Source of the DNA: Diaphorobacter sp. HDW4A
GTDB lineage: Bacteria > Pseudomonadota > Gammaproteobacteria > Burkholderiales > Burkholderiaceae_C
Assembly: GCF_011305995.1 (NCBI RefSeq)
Contig: NZ_CP049910.1
Span: 3,162,001-3,226,000, forward strand
Reading direction: 5' to 3'
DNA: 64,000 nucleotides
Shown: one piece after another, positions 53,015 through 62,111 of the stretch
How the letters are laid out: each line of letters opens with the position of its first letter
Numbering within the stretch: position 1 is the stretch's first letter
Notes under the pieces: generated by a model
Seen by the model: only the letters and a program-made list of their open reading frames with translations
Databases searched by the model: none
What the model was told of the DNA's origin: nothing
Position numbers and translations under genes: made by a program

Positions 53015-55114
53015 TTAATCAGCCCGAACACCATCGGGCGCGAGGGTTTCAATGCCCGCCTCCTGGCCGCGCGCTGGGCTGGCCGGTGTGAGCGGATCGG
53101 TGTTCTGTGGCAGCGCAACGGGCTGCATGTCGCCGGATGTCTGCGGGACAATCGGCGCCGCGTCGTGATCGACAGCACCAGCCGAACGCAGCAGGCCGTC
53201 GGCGAGCGCTGCCGTGGCAGGCGTCTGGGCGATCACCTGCGCCGTCTGCACGCTGCTGTATTGGGTCTTCACAGCAATGTCTGTCGATTGGGTATCTGTC
53301 TTGCGTGTCTGGGCATCAATCAGGCGCACACGGGCATCGACGGTCGGATCGGCCGGTGGCTTGTTGCCTTCGATGGAAGCAAGGATCTCTTCCTTGTCCG
53401 CGAGGTTGGAATACCGGATGAGGATCGCGGGCGGGATCGGTGCGCCGGCCTTCAGCATCTCCAGTGCCTGCTGGAACTGGCTGTTCTGGAATGTGACCTG
53501 CATCGGCTGCTCGGTGATCACCACGTCGTAGGTGCCGACCGTCACGTCGTTGACGTAGCTGCCGGTAAACGGATCGAAGCTGTTGATCTCGACACGCTCC
53601 TCCTTGGGCTTGCCCGACATCGCATCGGTCTCGGTGATGCGGAAGATCCGGTAGCTGTCGTAGTACCGCTGGATCAGCTTCAGGATGCGGCGCGCGAGGA
53701 GATGGCGCGTATAGGCCAGATTGTCGAGCGGCACGGCCAATTGCTGCTGGCTGGCGAACTGCTTGGACTGGATGGCCACGCCCGAGATCTCCGGGCCTGC
53801 GCTGCCGCGCATGGCGTCTGGAACTGTCACGTCCTTGAGCGCCTTGTCCACGCGGTCGATGAACCGGTCAACGCCCGCCGGGATCTGGTTCGGCTGGATC
53901 TTCTGTGGACGCTTTGCGATGTCCTTGACCTCGATGTGCAGGCCGGTCTGCGCACCGCGCTTCTCCAGTTCGCCCGAATCCATATTGGTGATGGAGTTCT
54001 GCTCTGTGATCCACCCACTGTTCGCGCTCGTGTTGACGATGTGCACGAACTGGCTCATGGCCTTGTTGAGCGCCTCCTGGGGGCCCATGGCGTCGTCGAC
54101 CATCCCTGCCGTCTTGCCGCGACGGAAATACGCGAAGTACGGCACGATGGTGAAGTGCTCGTATGGGCTATAGGTGTCGTGCAGCGTGGCGGTGAACGTG
54201 GTGACGGTCCACTTCACGCGCCGCTGCATGCGCCTGGCGCGCACCGCGCCATTGCCCAGCGCATCCGCAATGGAGTCCTGCGCCATCACCGCCTCGACCT
54301 GAATGTCGCCGGTGGTGGGCCAGACGATGCAAGGTGTGAGCTCGTAGATGAAGCGCTGGCGGTCGATGATCCGGTAGCGCTCGAGCCCGTCATCCTTCTT
54401 GGCGTGGGCATCAAGCCACCCCGAACGGTTGCCCGCGGCGAATTTACTGCGTTCCGGCTCGTCGTCCATGTCCCCGAAGTCCACGCCCGCGTCGTTGCTC
54501 TCCGCGGCCGTGTCGCGCGCCTTCTTGCCATAGAGCTGCTCGATCTCGCCGAGCGTGAGCCAGCGCGTCACGATCACGTCGCCCCACTCGTCCGGGTCGT
54601 AGGACTTCGAGTCCGGATCCGGAATGACGTCCATGGGATCGCGGTTGCTGATCTCGATCTCGCCCTGAATGTTGCGGTCGAAGTTCATGCGCAGCTCGAA
54701 ATAGCCGCGCTGCTGGATCAGCCCGTCGCTGAACACCTGAGTTTCATGCCAGTGCAGATTGCAGAGGTCCGCGACCTGCATGGCGACCTTGGAGAGGATG
54801 GTGGCCGTGTTCAGATCCGCGTCGCCGCCGCGTGGCTTGAACGCGATGTCCATGCGGTTGTGGATCTGGTAGCCGATCGCGCTGTTGATCGATGGCTTGA
54901 TCTCGTTGAACTCGTAGGCCGGGCGGCGTTCCATCGCAAGCTGCGCCCGCGCCTCGGGCGTCCACTGGCGGCCGCCGCCGAGGTACATGTCTTCGCAGCG
55001 CGCGGCATGCGGCATGTACTCGAGGTGGCCACGGTTCTTGCCGTATTCGTAGCGCGCCCAGTTCTCGCGCGCCGCGTCGTCGCCTGTGCCGGTGATGGGG
55101 GATGTGATGTTCAT
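53015..55114 (-). CDS. Portal protein, P22-like
   Basis: A 699-residue portal protein. The sequence includes RRPAYEFNEIKPSINSAIGY and YQIHNRMDIAFKPRGGD at 65-110, PMDVIPDPDSKSYDPDEWGD near 160, and a long helical C-terminal half with GVAIQSKQFASQQQLAVPLD. These fit the P22 portal family (about 700 residues). Twelve copies would form the DNA gate of the capsid. The ATG overlaps the terminase stop (ATGA). Confidence 0.88.
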   Translation of the reverse strand: MNITSPITGTGDDAARENWARYEYGKNRGHLEYMPHAARCEDMYLGGGRQWTPEARAQLAMERRPAYEFNEIKPSINSAIGYQIHNRMDIAFKPRGGDADLNTATILSKVAMQVADLCNLHWHETQVFSDGLIQQRGYFELRMNFDRNIQGEIEISNRDPMDVIPDPDSKSYDPDEWGDVIVTRWLTLGEIEQLYGKKARDTAAESNDAGVDFGDMDDEPERSKFAAGNRSGWLDAHAKKDDGLERYRIIDRQRFIYELTPCIVWPTTGDIQVEAVMAQDSIADALGNGAVRARRMQRRVKWTVTTFTATLHDTYSPYEHFTIVPYFAYFRRGKTAGMVDDAMGPQEALNKAMSQFVHIVNTSANSGWITEQNSITNMDSGELEKRGAQTGLHIEVKDIAKRPQKIQPNQIPAGVDRFIDRVDKALKDVTVPDAMRGSAGPEISGVAIQSKQFASQQQLAVPLDNLAYTRHLLARRILKLIQRYYDSYRIFRITETDAMSGKPKEERVEINSFDPFTGSYVNDVTVGTYDVVITEQPMQVTFQNSQFQQALEMLKAGAPIPPAILIRYSNLADKEEILASIEGNKPPADPTVDARVRLIDAQTRKTDTQSTDIAVKTQYSSVQTAQVIAQTPATAALADGLLRSAGAVDHDAAPIVPQTSGDMQPVALPQNTDPLTPASPARGQEAGIETLAPDGVRAD

Positions 55115-56619
55115 GCTGTGGCCTGATCCCAGTTACTTGCCGCCCCGACTCCAAGGCGTGCGCGCCAGCCCGTCGCGGGTGTGGCGGTGCTGCTCGCGAT
55201 GGGTGAGGCAAAGGTGAGGAGGAGCGAATCAGCGCAGTCAGGACTGGGCAGCCCGCGCGACTTCATGTCGTCCTTGCTCTCGATGACGATACGCATGCGG
55301 CGGTCGTAGCCGTACTGCGGGCCGGTGAGGTCTGCTTCCATCTCGGGGTCCTCGGGAAGGCAACCGCCCTCTTCCAGCCAGCTCTTGCCCTGATCCCAGA
55401 GCTCCGAGCGTTTGTTCCAGTACCGGCTCTCGTTGGTAGCCTTCTCGCCGACCTGCACCGCGAACACGATCTTGCCAAAGCCCATCTGGCGCAGGCGGTC
55501 GATCACGCCCCAGCCGAGGCCGGTCGCGTCGATGAACACGGCATCCGGTTTGAATTCGTGGATCTCGATGGCAATCAGGTCAGCGAGCTTCATCAGGTCG
55601 GGCTCGCGCAGCTTCTTCTGCGGCCAGACGTGATTGCCCTGGCGCCGCGTGAACACCGATTGATCATCACCGTGGCGAGCAACGTCCACGCCCAGTACCT
55701 TGGCGAAGTGCCCATGCCCCTCGGACTTGCGGCGCTGCGCCTTGGCCACGGTGTCCAGGCTGATGAACTGCAGGCTGCCAGCACGGGGGAACACGCCGCG
55801 CACGCGGACGCGCACGAAGTCGTGGTCCTCGCCGTAGTCATCGATCCACTTCTGGATCTGCGCCTTGTTCGCCATCTTGGCGGTGCGGCTGTCCACCTGC
55901 CGGGTGATCCAGCGGTGTTTGAACTTGCCGAAGCATTGAGCGAACCGGCCGGTGGTCTGCGTGGGGTTGCCAAACGCGAGCCACATGGCGCCGGGCGTGG
56001 TCATCGCACCCTCGGTCACTTCCCAGATCTTGTCCGCAATGGCCGAGGCCTCGTCAAAGATCACCAGCACATGCTTCTCGTGCGTACCGGCGAAGGCTTC
56101 CGAGTTGTGCTCGGTCCACGGAATCGCGGCGGCGAACCACACCTCCGGATAGAGGACATGATTGAACTTCGTGGCCGACCATTCGAACCAGTGGGCGTTG
56201 ATGCTGAGCTTGTGCCACTTGGAGAGCTCGCGCCACGTCTTGGTGGTGAGCTGCGTCTTGGTGTTGGCGGTGACCACCACCTGCGGAAAGTCCCGCGTGC
56301 TCATGAACCACAGGATGATCCACGCCACCAGCCCGGTCTTGCCGATGCCGTGGCCGCTGGCGACTGCGATCTGAATAGCAGTCTGCACGTCGGTGCCGCT
56401 GAGCAGTGCCCGACGGATCTCTTCCATCACCTCGCACTGCCAGGTGTCGGGACCAGCTTCATCGGCCAGCGGTGTGCCTGCGACACCCCACGGGAACACG
56501 TAGCGCACGAAACCCTCGGGGTCGTTGAAGAACCCGCCGACATCGTCGACCAGCTGCGCCTCGACCTCAGCAGGCCGGGCCAGACGGCTCTTAGCGGTTG
56601 GCTGCGCGGGTGCGGGCAT
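55111..56619 (-). CDS. Terminase large subunit
   Basis: A 502-residue DNA-packaging motor. The ATPase P-loop is in ASGHGIGKTGLVAWI, the Walker B acidic pair in VLVIFDEAS, and the RNase H-like nuclease domain begins LGVDVARHGDDQSV with a second acidic motif in AVFIDATGLGWG. Start ATG at 56619 overlaps the small-subunit gene by 29 bp. The longer reading to 56709 would run deep into that gene and lacks a good ribosome-binding site. Confidence 0.92.
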   Translation of the reverse strand: MPAPAQPTAKSRLARPAEVEAQLVDDVGGFFNDPEGFVRYVFPWGVAGTPLADEAGPDTWQCEVMEEIRRALLSGTDVQTAIQIAVASGHGIGKTGLVAWIILWFMSTRDFPQVVVTANTKTQLTTKTWRELSKWHKLSINAHWFEWSATKFNHVLYPEVWFAAAIPWTEHNSEAFAGTHEKHVLVIFDEASAIADKIWEVTEGAMTTPGAMWLAFGNPTQTTGRFAQCFGKFKHRWITRQVDSRTAKMANKAQIQKWIDDYGEDHDFVRVRVRGVFPRAGSLQFISLDTVAKAQRRKSEGHGHFAKVLGVDVARHGDDQSVFTRRQGNHVWPQKKLREPDLMKLADLIAIEIHEFKPDAVFIDATGLGWGVIDRLRQMGFGKIVFAVQVGEKATNESRYWNKRSELWDQGKSWLEEGGCLPEDPEMEADLTGPQYGYDRRMRIVIESKDDMKSRGLPSPDCADSLLLTFASPIASSTATPATGWRARLGVGAASNWDQATA

Positions 56620-57238
56620 CAAGCAGCCTTTCGAGGAAATCCTTGTCGCCTTCAGTACCAGCGTCGGGATGTGCATTGAGGCCGCAAACCTCACTCTCCA
56701 GTGAGACAAGAATGCGCATCGCCTCTGCCAATGCCTTCATAGACTTGGTGCGTTCGGGGAAACTGATCACCGCCTGGTAAATATCGTTGAGACGATCCGG
56801 AGCTTTGTCGTCGTCCTGTCGCAGAATCTCGCCAAGCCGCAGCAATTCGGGAACCTGTTCGGTCTGCAGTTCCAGCTCCGCAAGAAGCTTTGCCACCAGC
56901 CTGCGAGCGCGTTTGACATCCGCGCGCTGGCCGAGCCGCGTCTCCTTCATGAGGTTCGCCTCGACCTCAATCTGGCGGGCTTCGGTCAGTCTTTGGTCTT
57001 CTCGTACTTGAGCTCGTACCACCGACTTTCGTACCAGTTCATCCGCCTTCGCCCGTACCTTGGCGTTGAGGTCACGGACCCAGCCATCCCGCTTGGCGCG
57101 CTTGCGGATGGCACCCTCGGTGATGCCATGCTCCTTGGCAATGGCATTGACGGCACGGACTCCAGTGCGGAAGTCGCGCTCGATGGCCTCCCAGTTCGGG
57201 GAGGTCTTTGGTTGCTGTGGTGACTCTGCGGCAGACAT
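56591..57238 (-). CDS. Terminase small subunit
   Basis: A 215-residue protein. An N-terminal helix-turn-helix (DFRTGVRAVNAIAKEHGITE, then GAIRKRAKRDGWVRD) should bind the pac or cos site, followed by long charged helices that can oligomerise. It precedes the large subunit gene in the standard order. Start ATG at 57238. Confidence 0.85.
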   Translation of the reverse strand: MSAAESPQQPKTSPNWEAIERDFRTGVRAVNAIAKEHGITEGAIRKRAKRDGWVRDLNAKVRAKADELVRKSVVRAQVREDQRLTEARQIEVEANLMKETRLGQRADVKRARRLVAKLLAELELQTEQVPELLRLGEILRQDDDKAPDRLNDIYQAVISFPERTKSMKALAEAMRILVSLESEVCGLNAHPDAGTEGDKDFLERLLDARTRAANR

Positions 57239-57481
57239 ACCCCGTAGGGTGCCTGCAGTGGTACGAAGTACGAAGCCCTAGAGGGGGTAGCCCGACTAGT
57301 CAGGGTGTTGAGTGCGTCCAACCCGATGCACTTCCACCAGATTGCTGGCGACCCTGAGTTGCTTTTCACAGTTCCAAGAGTCCCCATTACCCAGCTGGAC
57401 AGGAGCCGCGTATCGTTTTAGCTTGATGCATCTACGTGGTTTGCGGCATCATCGTCTGCCGAACACATCGAAATGCACCAC

Positions 57482-57865
57482 ATGCGTATTCACCACTATT
57501 TCATCGCTGTCGCTTTTTCAATCTCGTTCTCCAATGCAGCACTGGCGCAACCAGTACATGCAACATGCGAGAGCAAAAAGGCAGATATCTCACGCGATAT
57601 AGAACACGCGAAAGCCAAAGGACAAGCAAGCCGTGTACGTGGTTTGGAGAAGGCACTGCGCGAAACCCAACTCCATTGCAGTGATGCCAAGCTGGAGAAA
57701 GAGCATGCAGCGCGAATCGAGAAGCAAGAGAAAAAGGTAGTGGAGAGGCAACGCGATCTCGACAAGGCACGAGAGCAAGGCAAAGCTAGCAAAATCGCAG
57801 ACCGGGAAGCCAAGTTAGCCAAGGAAAAGGCCGAGCTCGAAAAGCTGCGTACCGGCACCCAATAA
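57482..57865 (+). CDS. DUF1090-type periplasmic protein, opposite-strand cargo gene
   Basis: A 127-residue protein transcribed against all neighbouring phage genes. A signal peptide (RIHHYFIAVAFSISFSNAALA) precedes a mature Lys/Glu-rich chain with CESKKADISRDIEHAKAKGQ and a helical repeat ADREAKLAKEKAELEKL, likely a coiled coil. This fits DUF1090 (YqjC-like) proteins of unknown function. Its position between the terminase genes and the DNA-binding protein gene suggests a moron expressed from the prophage. An earlier ATG at 57473 is possible. Confidence 0.75.
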   Translation: MRIHHYFIAVAFSISFSNAALAQPVHATCESKKADISRDIEHAKAKGQASRVRGLEKALRETQLHCSDAKLEKEHAARIEKQEKKVVERQRDLDKAREQGKASKIADREAKLAKEKAELEKLRTGTQ

Positions 57866-57943
57866 ATGCCGGCAGGTAGAGTGAGTCGACGCTCCAAGGT
57901 TGGCTGAGACCCCAAAAATCGACTGACCGCATGCCTCCGCAAG

Positions 57944-59059
57944 TTACTCCTGATCCGGCCTCCTCCACCCCAACCTATTGGCCCTCTTGTGAACCGAGGT
58001 CGGACTCACGCCGTGTTTCTCGGCCAATGCGGTGAGCGAGATCCGGGAGGTTGTGTATTCGTGCTCCAGCTCTACCCATGCGTCACCGATCCCCGGATTG
58101 CACGGGATGCCCGGAATCTTTCGTTGGAGCCGCGCCCACCGCACCGCTGCCTTCCCGCGGTTGAGCTTCTTGGCCACCTCGGCATCTGTCATGGTGCCGA
58201 GCAGTGCCACCTCCTCCGGAGTCCAGCGGCGCTGGGTTTCAAAGGCGGTGATCCCCAAGCGAACTCGGGTATGGCTCACGGCGCTTTCATTTATGCCAAG
58301 ACGAGCAGCCACGCTGGCATCGGAAGCGGTGCCGAGCAGTTCCCGCAACTCCGCCGATGGTGTTGGTTTGAAAACAGGAATGCCGTGCAGCCGCCTCATT
58401 TGGAAAACTGACGAATGACTGACTCCAATTTTTCTGGCGACTTCGGCATCGCTCACTGTGCCAAGGAGCGCGAGCTCCGTTTCGGACCATGACCTTGAGG
58501 GTCTCCCGAAGCCGAGAATGCCAATGGTATGGCGCTTGTATTGCACCGTGCTGAGCGTCAGACCAAGCAGCTCGGCAATGCGTGCATCAGTGTCTGTTCC
58601 CAGCAGGCTCAGGGACTCCGAGCACCATACCCGAGTCGTCCACATGAATCCAGGGATCTTCAACTGTCTGCGCTTCTCGCGCACGGCAGAAATGCTGATA
58701 CCCAGTTCCTTCGCGATGATCGGGTCTTGATCAACACCCAATCGGGCGATGTGACCTTCAGGCCACTGAAACGCGCGTTTTCGCCAGGCAACAAGTCCCA
58801 ACGATAGACGTTTGAGTCGCACTGAGCGCTCCGAACAGCCAACAAGCAAACCGACCTCTGCGTCTGCGGCGCTTCCCAACAACGCGATTTGGTCCGCAGT
58901 CCATCCGAACGGTGGAGCCCGCCATCGTGGAATGTCTGCATTTTCGCGCTGCCACCTGACCGCCGCTGCTGAACGGCCAACTCGCAATCCGATCTCGGCA
59001 TCACGCGCCGTACCAAGCAATGCTCGCTCTTCCCGCGTCCACCGTTGAACCCTTTTCAT
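57944..59059 (-). CDS. Protein of seven tandem helix-turn-helix modules plus a terminal HTH
   Basis: A 371-residue protein built almost wholly of repeats. Seven copies of a module with the pattern ALLGTxxDAEVAxxLGxSxx then AVxxxRxxxGIPxF lie at about 13-44, 59-89, 105-138, 151-184, 197-230, 240-273 and 285-318, a period of 43-46 residues. Each looks like a Myb/SANT-like or homeodomain-like helix-turn-helix, with a variable second helix (SAAAVRWQRE, SERSVRLKRL, SISAVREKRR and so on). The last 45 residues (SLTALAEKHGVSPTSVHKRA) form a different HTH like that of the terminase small subunit. It probably binds a long DNA site. No enzymatic domain is visible. Start ATG overlaps the upstream stop. 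Confidence 0.85.
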   Translation of the reverse strand: MKRVQRWTREERALLGTARDAEIGLRVGRSAAAVRWQRENADIPRWRAPPFGWTADQIALLGSAADAEVGLLVGCSERSVRLKRLSLGLVAWRKRAFQWPEGHIARLGVDQDPIIAKELGISISAVREKRRQLKIPGFMWTTRVWCSESLSLLGTDTDARIAELLGLTLSTVQYKRHTIGILGFGRPSRSWSETELALLGTVSDAEVARKIGVSHSSVFQMRRLHGIPVFKPTPSAELRELLGTASDASVAARLGINESAVSHTRVRLGITAFETQRRWTPEEVALLGTMTDAEVAKKLNRGKAAVRWARLQRKIPGIPCNPGIGDAWVELEHEYTTSRISLTALAEKHGVSPTSVHKRANRLGWRRPDQE

Positions 59060-59580
59060 GAATCCACTCCCTTCTGAGTTTCAGCTTCGGATGGGCTTGA
59101 CGCCGCACCGACAGGCTCTCCACCATCCTGCGCCGCTCCACCCTTCTGCGGCCGCTCCGCTTCGCTCTTGTTCACAATGCGCCGCGCCAGACTGGCCACC
59201 TCCGTGATCTGATGCGCCGCCTCAATCGCCGCCAGCACGGCGGCCGATCCACCCATGATCTCGCCCACGCTGCGGCTCTCCCGTGGCGTCAGCTCGAGCA
59301 CCACGTCGCCGACCTCCAGCTTCACGCTGCCGTTGGGAAGGTTCGTGCGGCTGACAGCGCGTGATGGCGGGTGCTCATACTTCGGCAGGTACACGCCCCG
59401 CTCTGGCGACCAGATCTCGCCACGATCTTTCAGTTCCTTCAGGCAATCCGACACGGTCACTTGCTTCAGTCCAGTGACCCGCATCAGCGCCGGAGTAGTC
59501 ACCACCCGCTCCTGATCGTGCAGCTCGCGCACCGCCTCGAGCACCTGCACCCGGCTGCTCACGTCTGAAAGTTTTGCCAT
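59056..59580 (-). CDS. Phage HTH DNA-binding protein
   Basis: A 174-residue protein. Residues about 10-65 form a winged helix (VLEAVRELHDQERVVTTPAL, then GLKQVTVSDCLKELKDRGEI), and the rest is a charged tail with a LELTPRES motif and an Ala/Ser/Glu-rich end. AAGGA lies eight bases before the ATG at 59580. It belongs to the early operon between the helicase and the HTH-array genes; a regulator or replication accessory is likely. Confidence 0.7.
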   Translation of the reverse strand: MAKLSDVSSRVQVLEAVRELHDQERVVTTPALMRVTGLKQVTVSDCLKELKDRGEIWSPERGVYLPKYEHPPSRAVSRTNLPNGSVKLEVGDVVLELTPRESRSVGEIMGGSAAVLAAIEAAHQITEVASLARRIVNKSEAERPQKGGAAQDGGEPVGAASSPSEAETQKGVDS

Positions 59581-59581
59581 C

Positions 59582-59830
59582 TCAATATTCCTTCGATCCA
59601 GACGAACACTTGCAATCGTCGTTGAGCCTTTTCTCCCGCCGCTCAATCAACATGGGACGCAAGATTTGAGCTGCCGCGCGACATGCATCATCCGACCCGA
59701 AGAAAATTGGGGCGTAGTCCGTTTGACGATCACCATGGAATTGACGCCGGTTGGCGATCAACATCGCCGCTACAGTCTCTATGTGGAACAAGCATTGTGA
59801 CTGGCTCCAAAGCAGAACATGCTGTTTCAT
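59582..59830 (-). CDS. Small phage protein, unknown function
   Basis: An 82-residue protein starting MKQHVLLWSQSQCLFHIETV, with a Cys-x-Cys near the end (DDCKCSSG). It starts 10 bp after the helicase stop with AGGG upstream and ends one base before the next gene. I do not recognise a family. The upstream extension of the frame overlaps the helicase gene and is left out. Confidence 0.6.
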   Translation of the reverse strand: MKQHVLLWSQSQCLFHIETVAAMLIANRRQFHGDRQTDYAPIFFGSDDACRAAAQILRPMLIERREKRLNDDCKCSSGSKEY

Positions 59831-59840
59831 CGCTTCACCC

Positions 59841-61214
59841 TCAGAACTTTGCTGCACGCCCACTGAACCCAGTGGGAGCTGTTGAACTTTGCTTGACTGG
59901 GATGGGATGCAGCCAATCACCCATTTGCTGGCACTGCCCAATGAACTCGAGCGGTACCAACCCCTGCGGGCCATTTCGATGCGCCACGATTTCCAACTCG
60001 GAGTAGCCTTGAAACTCCTTTGTTCGTTTGCTCAAAGGATGAGCCCAATCCGTGAACAGCAGTGCGATTTGATCGGCCGCAGCCTCGATGGCGCCGGAAT
60101 CACGCAGATGGCTCATGGTCGGTCGACCGTAGTGCTCGTCGGCCTTGCGGCTCATCTGGCTCAGGACGACGGCACAGATCTCCAGATCAAGCGCCATGGA
60201 CTTGATTCCGTTCACGATCACATCCAGCTCGCGATTTCGGCTTTCCTCACCTGCACCGGCCATAAGCTGCAGGAAGTCGACGAAGAGCACATCCAGTCCA
60301 CGCTCGCGGCGCACCTTGAGCGCCTTTCGGCGGATGTCCATCAAGCTCAGGCTGCATTGATCGTCATGGTTCAAATGCAATACCTCAAGTCGTCGAGCTG
60401 CTGCCGTCACCGCAGACCACATCTTCTGATCCTCCGGATCTGCCGCCAGAATTCGAGCCAGATCGAAAGAGCCCGCTGCAGCCGTGTGACGATGCATGAG
60501 CTGGTTGATCGGCATTTCCTGGCTTAGGAACAGCACGCTGTGATCGCGCGCCATGTTCCGAGCCATGGCCAACGCTAGCGCAGTTTTCCCGTGCTTCGGC
60601 CTGGCACCGATCACCATGACCTCGCCGCGTCGCATGCCGCCATTCAGCAGCTTGTCCAATCCACCGATGCCAGTTCGGATCGCAGGATTCTTGCCTTCAC
60701 TCAGATCCTGCAGTAGGTCAAGGTACTTCGCCAACGATTCATGGATGAACTGGGGATCACGTCGGCCTTTGACGGTTGCCAGCTTGGCCAGCATCATCTG
60801 CGCCTTGTCCAACTGCTCGGCCGCCACAGCACCCGGCATCATGGCCATGTCGCAAATCTCGGAACCCGCATCCATCAACTGCCGCGACCGATAGCGGTCC
60901 TCGATTACCTCGGCATATCGACGCATGCTGCCCGCACTCGGCACGTACTGCGCCAGATCGTGAAGATATGCGACATTGACAGAACTGCCCATCTCGCCCA
61001 GTTGCACCATCACGGAGACAACATCGAAGGGTTTGTTCTTTTTTGCCAGCGTATGGATGGCCTGCCACACATCCCGGTACTCGGAAAAATGAAAAGCCTC
61101 AGCCACCAGGTCGCTCGCATGGCAGATCATCGAGTTGTCCATGAGCAAGCCACCAAGCAGTCCAGCTTCCGCTTCTGCGCTGCAGGGAACCTCATTCCGC
61201 ATGGACGAACTCAC
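59841..61214 (-). CDS. DnaB-like replicative helicase
   Basis: A 457-residue helicase. The N-terminal DnaB domain (EAEAGLLGGLLMDN) is followed by the RecA-like core with Walker A in GARPKHGKTALALAMA and Walker B in VLFVDFLQLMAGAG. Walker A has Lys-His where DnaB proteins commonly have Ser/Gly-Met/Gly, a mild variation. The start is GTG at 61214, seven bases after GGGGAAG and inside the end of the replication-initiator gene; an ATG at 61202 is the alternative. It should load at the phage origin with the initiator. Confidence 0.9.
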   Translation of the reverse strand: MSSSMRNEVPCSAEAEAGLLGGLLMDNSMICHASDLVAEAFHFSEYRDVWQAIHTLAKKNKPFDVVSVMVQLGEMGSSVNVAYLHDLAQYVPSAGSMRRYAEVIEDRYRSRQLMDAGSEICDMAMMPGAVAAEQLDKAQMMLAKLATVKGRRDPQFIHESLAKYLDLLQDLSEGKNPAIRTGIGGLDKLLNGGMRRGEVMVIGARPKHGKTALALAMARNMARDHSVLFLSQEMPINQLMHRHTAAAGSFDLARILAADPEDQKMWSAVTAAARRLEVLHLNHDDQCSLSLMDIRRKALKVRRERGLDVLFVDFLQLMAGAGEESRNRELDVIVNGIKSMALDLEICAVVLSQMSRKADEHYGRPTMSHLRDSGAIEAAADQIALLFTDWAHPLSKRTKEFQGYSELEIVAHRNGPQGLVPLEFIGQCQQMGDWLHPIPVKQSSTAPTGFSGRAAKF

Positions 61215-62109
61215 GGTGATACTTCCCCTCGAGGACAGAAATGAACCTCGATTGCGTCATCAAAAACTCAATGTCACAACCGGTCCATGCGCCGTTTCGA
61301 CCGGTCAGGAAGTCACTGGCGGCGACGTGTACGAAGAATTTTTCGAACCACTCAACACCCTCCTCTTTCGTGGTCGCCATGCGTTCGCCAATGTGCTCGC
61401 CGAACTCCTGGTTCTCGGTCAGAACCCACGCCCAACGGGCGCGCATGGCCTTTCCGCGCTTGCTGTCCGCAAACCCTGCTCGGCGAGCTCGCGGCATAGT
61501 TGGGCAATGCAGGTCGTACAGGTCAAGCAAGGCCTCGTAGGGACAGGGAGGGACTCTCCACGTCGGTGCTTCACAACTTAGCGGTCCGAGAACGCCATCC
61601 AGCGAACGTTGCTCGGTTTCTGACGACGAAGTCGACAAAGAAGCGTTAGCTTCTTCCTGTATTAACTCTTCTCTTCTCTTCTCTTTCTCTAGCTCCGCAA
61701 CTTGGCGGTTTTCGTCCTCGGACTGTCCTAAATCTGTCCCGATGTTGTCCGCAACTGATGCGGACACTTTGCGCGTGTTGGCCTTCCGTTGCGCTTCCGT
61801 TGCACGACGCTTTGCGGACGCCCCGTTGTGTTCTGTGAAGTTTTGCAAGCAGACACCATCGGAAGTTTCCGCAAGCCATCCAATGTCGCACAACGCTTTC
61901 CCTATGCCTTGGACTCCCGTCTTGCGGTCAATTTGCCGAAGTGTGAGACCCGGCATCAAGCCATCTTCGGTATGCTGATCAGCTGTTGCCCACAGCCAGT
62001 AGAGAGCGCCGACTACGGCTGCTTCACTGGTATCGGTCATGTCCACCAAAGCAGCAACACGCGGGTCGTCCCACAAGTTGCCGCGCATCTTGATCCAGTC
62101 ACCGGCCAT
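61192..62109 (-). CDS. Phage replication initiator-like protein (O-type)
   Basis: A 305-residue protein. The N terminus GDWIKMRGNLWDDPRVAALV and the following helix-rich domain (residues 1-110) match phage replication proteins with a winged helix. The middle is a charged Glu/Lys linker, and the C terminus ends with MTQSRFISVLEGKYHREF, a motif of primosome-type O/DnaT-like proteins. It precedes the helicase gene. GGAG lies seven bases before the ATG. A phage origin inside the linker region is possible, but no iterons were found. Confidence 0.78.
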   Translation of the reverse strand: MAGDWIKMRGNLWDDPRVAALVDMTDTSEAAVVGALYWLWATADQHTEDGLMPGLTLRQIDRKTGVQGIGKALCDIGWLAETSDGVCLQNFTEHNGASAKRRATEAQRKANTRKVSASVADNIGTDLGQSEDENRQVAELEKEKRREELIQEEANASLSTSSSETEQRSLDGVLGPLSCEAPTWRVPPCPYEALLDLYDLHCPTMPRARRAGFADSKRGKAMRARWAWVLTENQEFGEHIGERMATTKEEGVEWFEKFFVHVAASDFLTGRNGAWTGCDIEFLMTQSRFISVLEGKYHREFVHAE

Positions 62110-62111
62110 AC

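Noticed and set aside
53165..55126. 653-codon plus-strand open frame
   Set aside because: It is antisense to the portal gene, which has strong family signatures.
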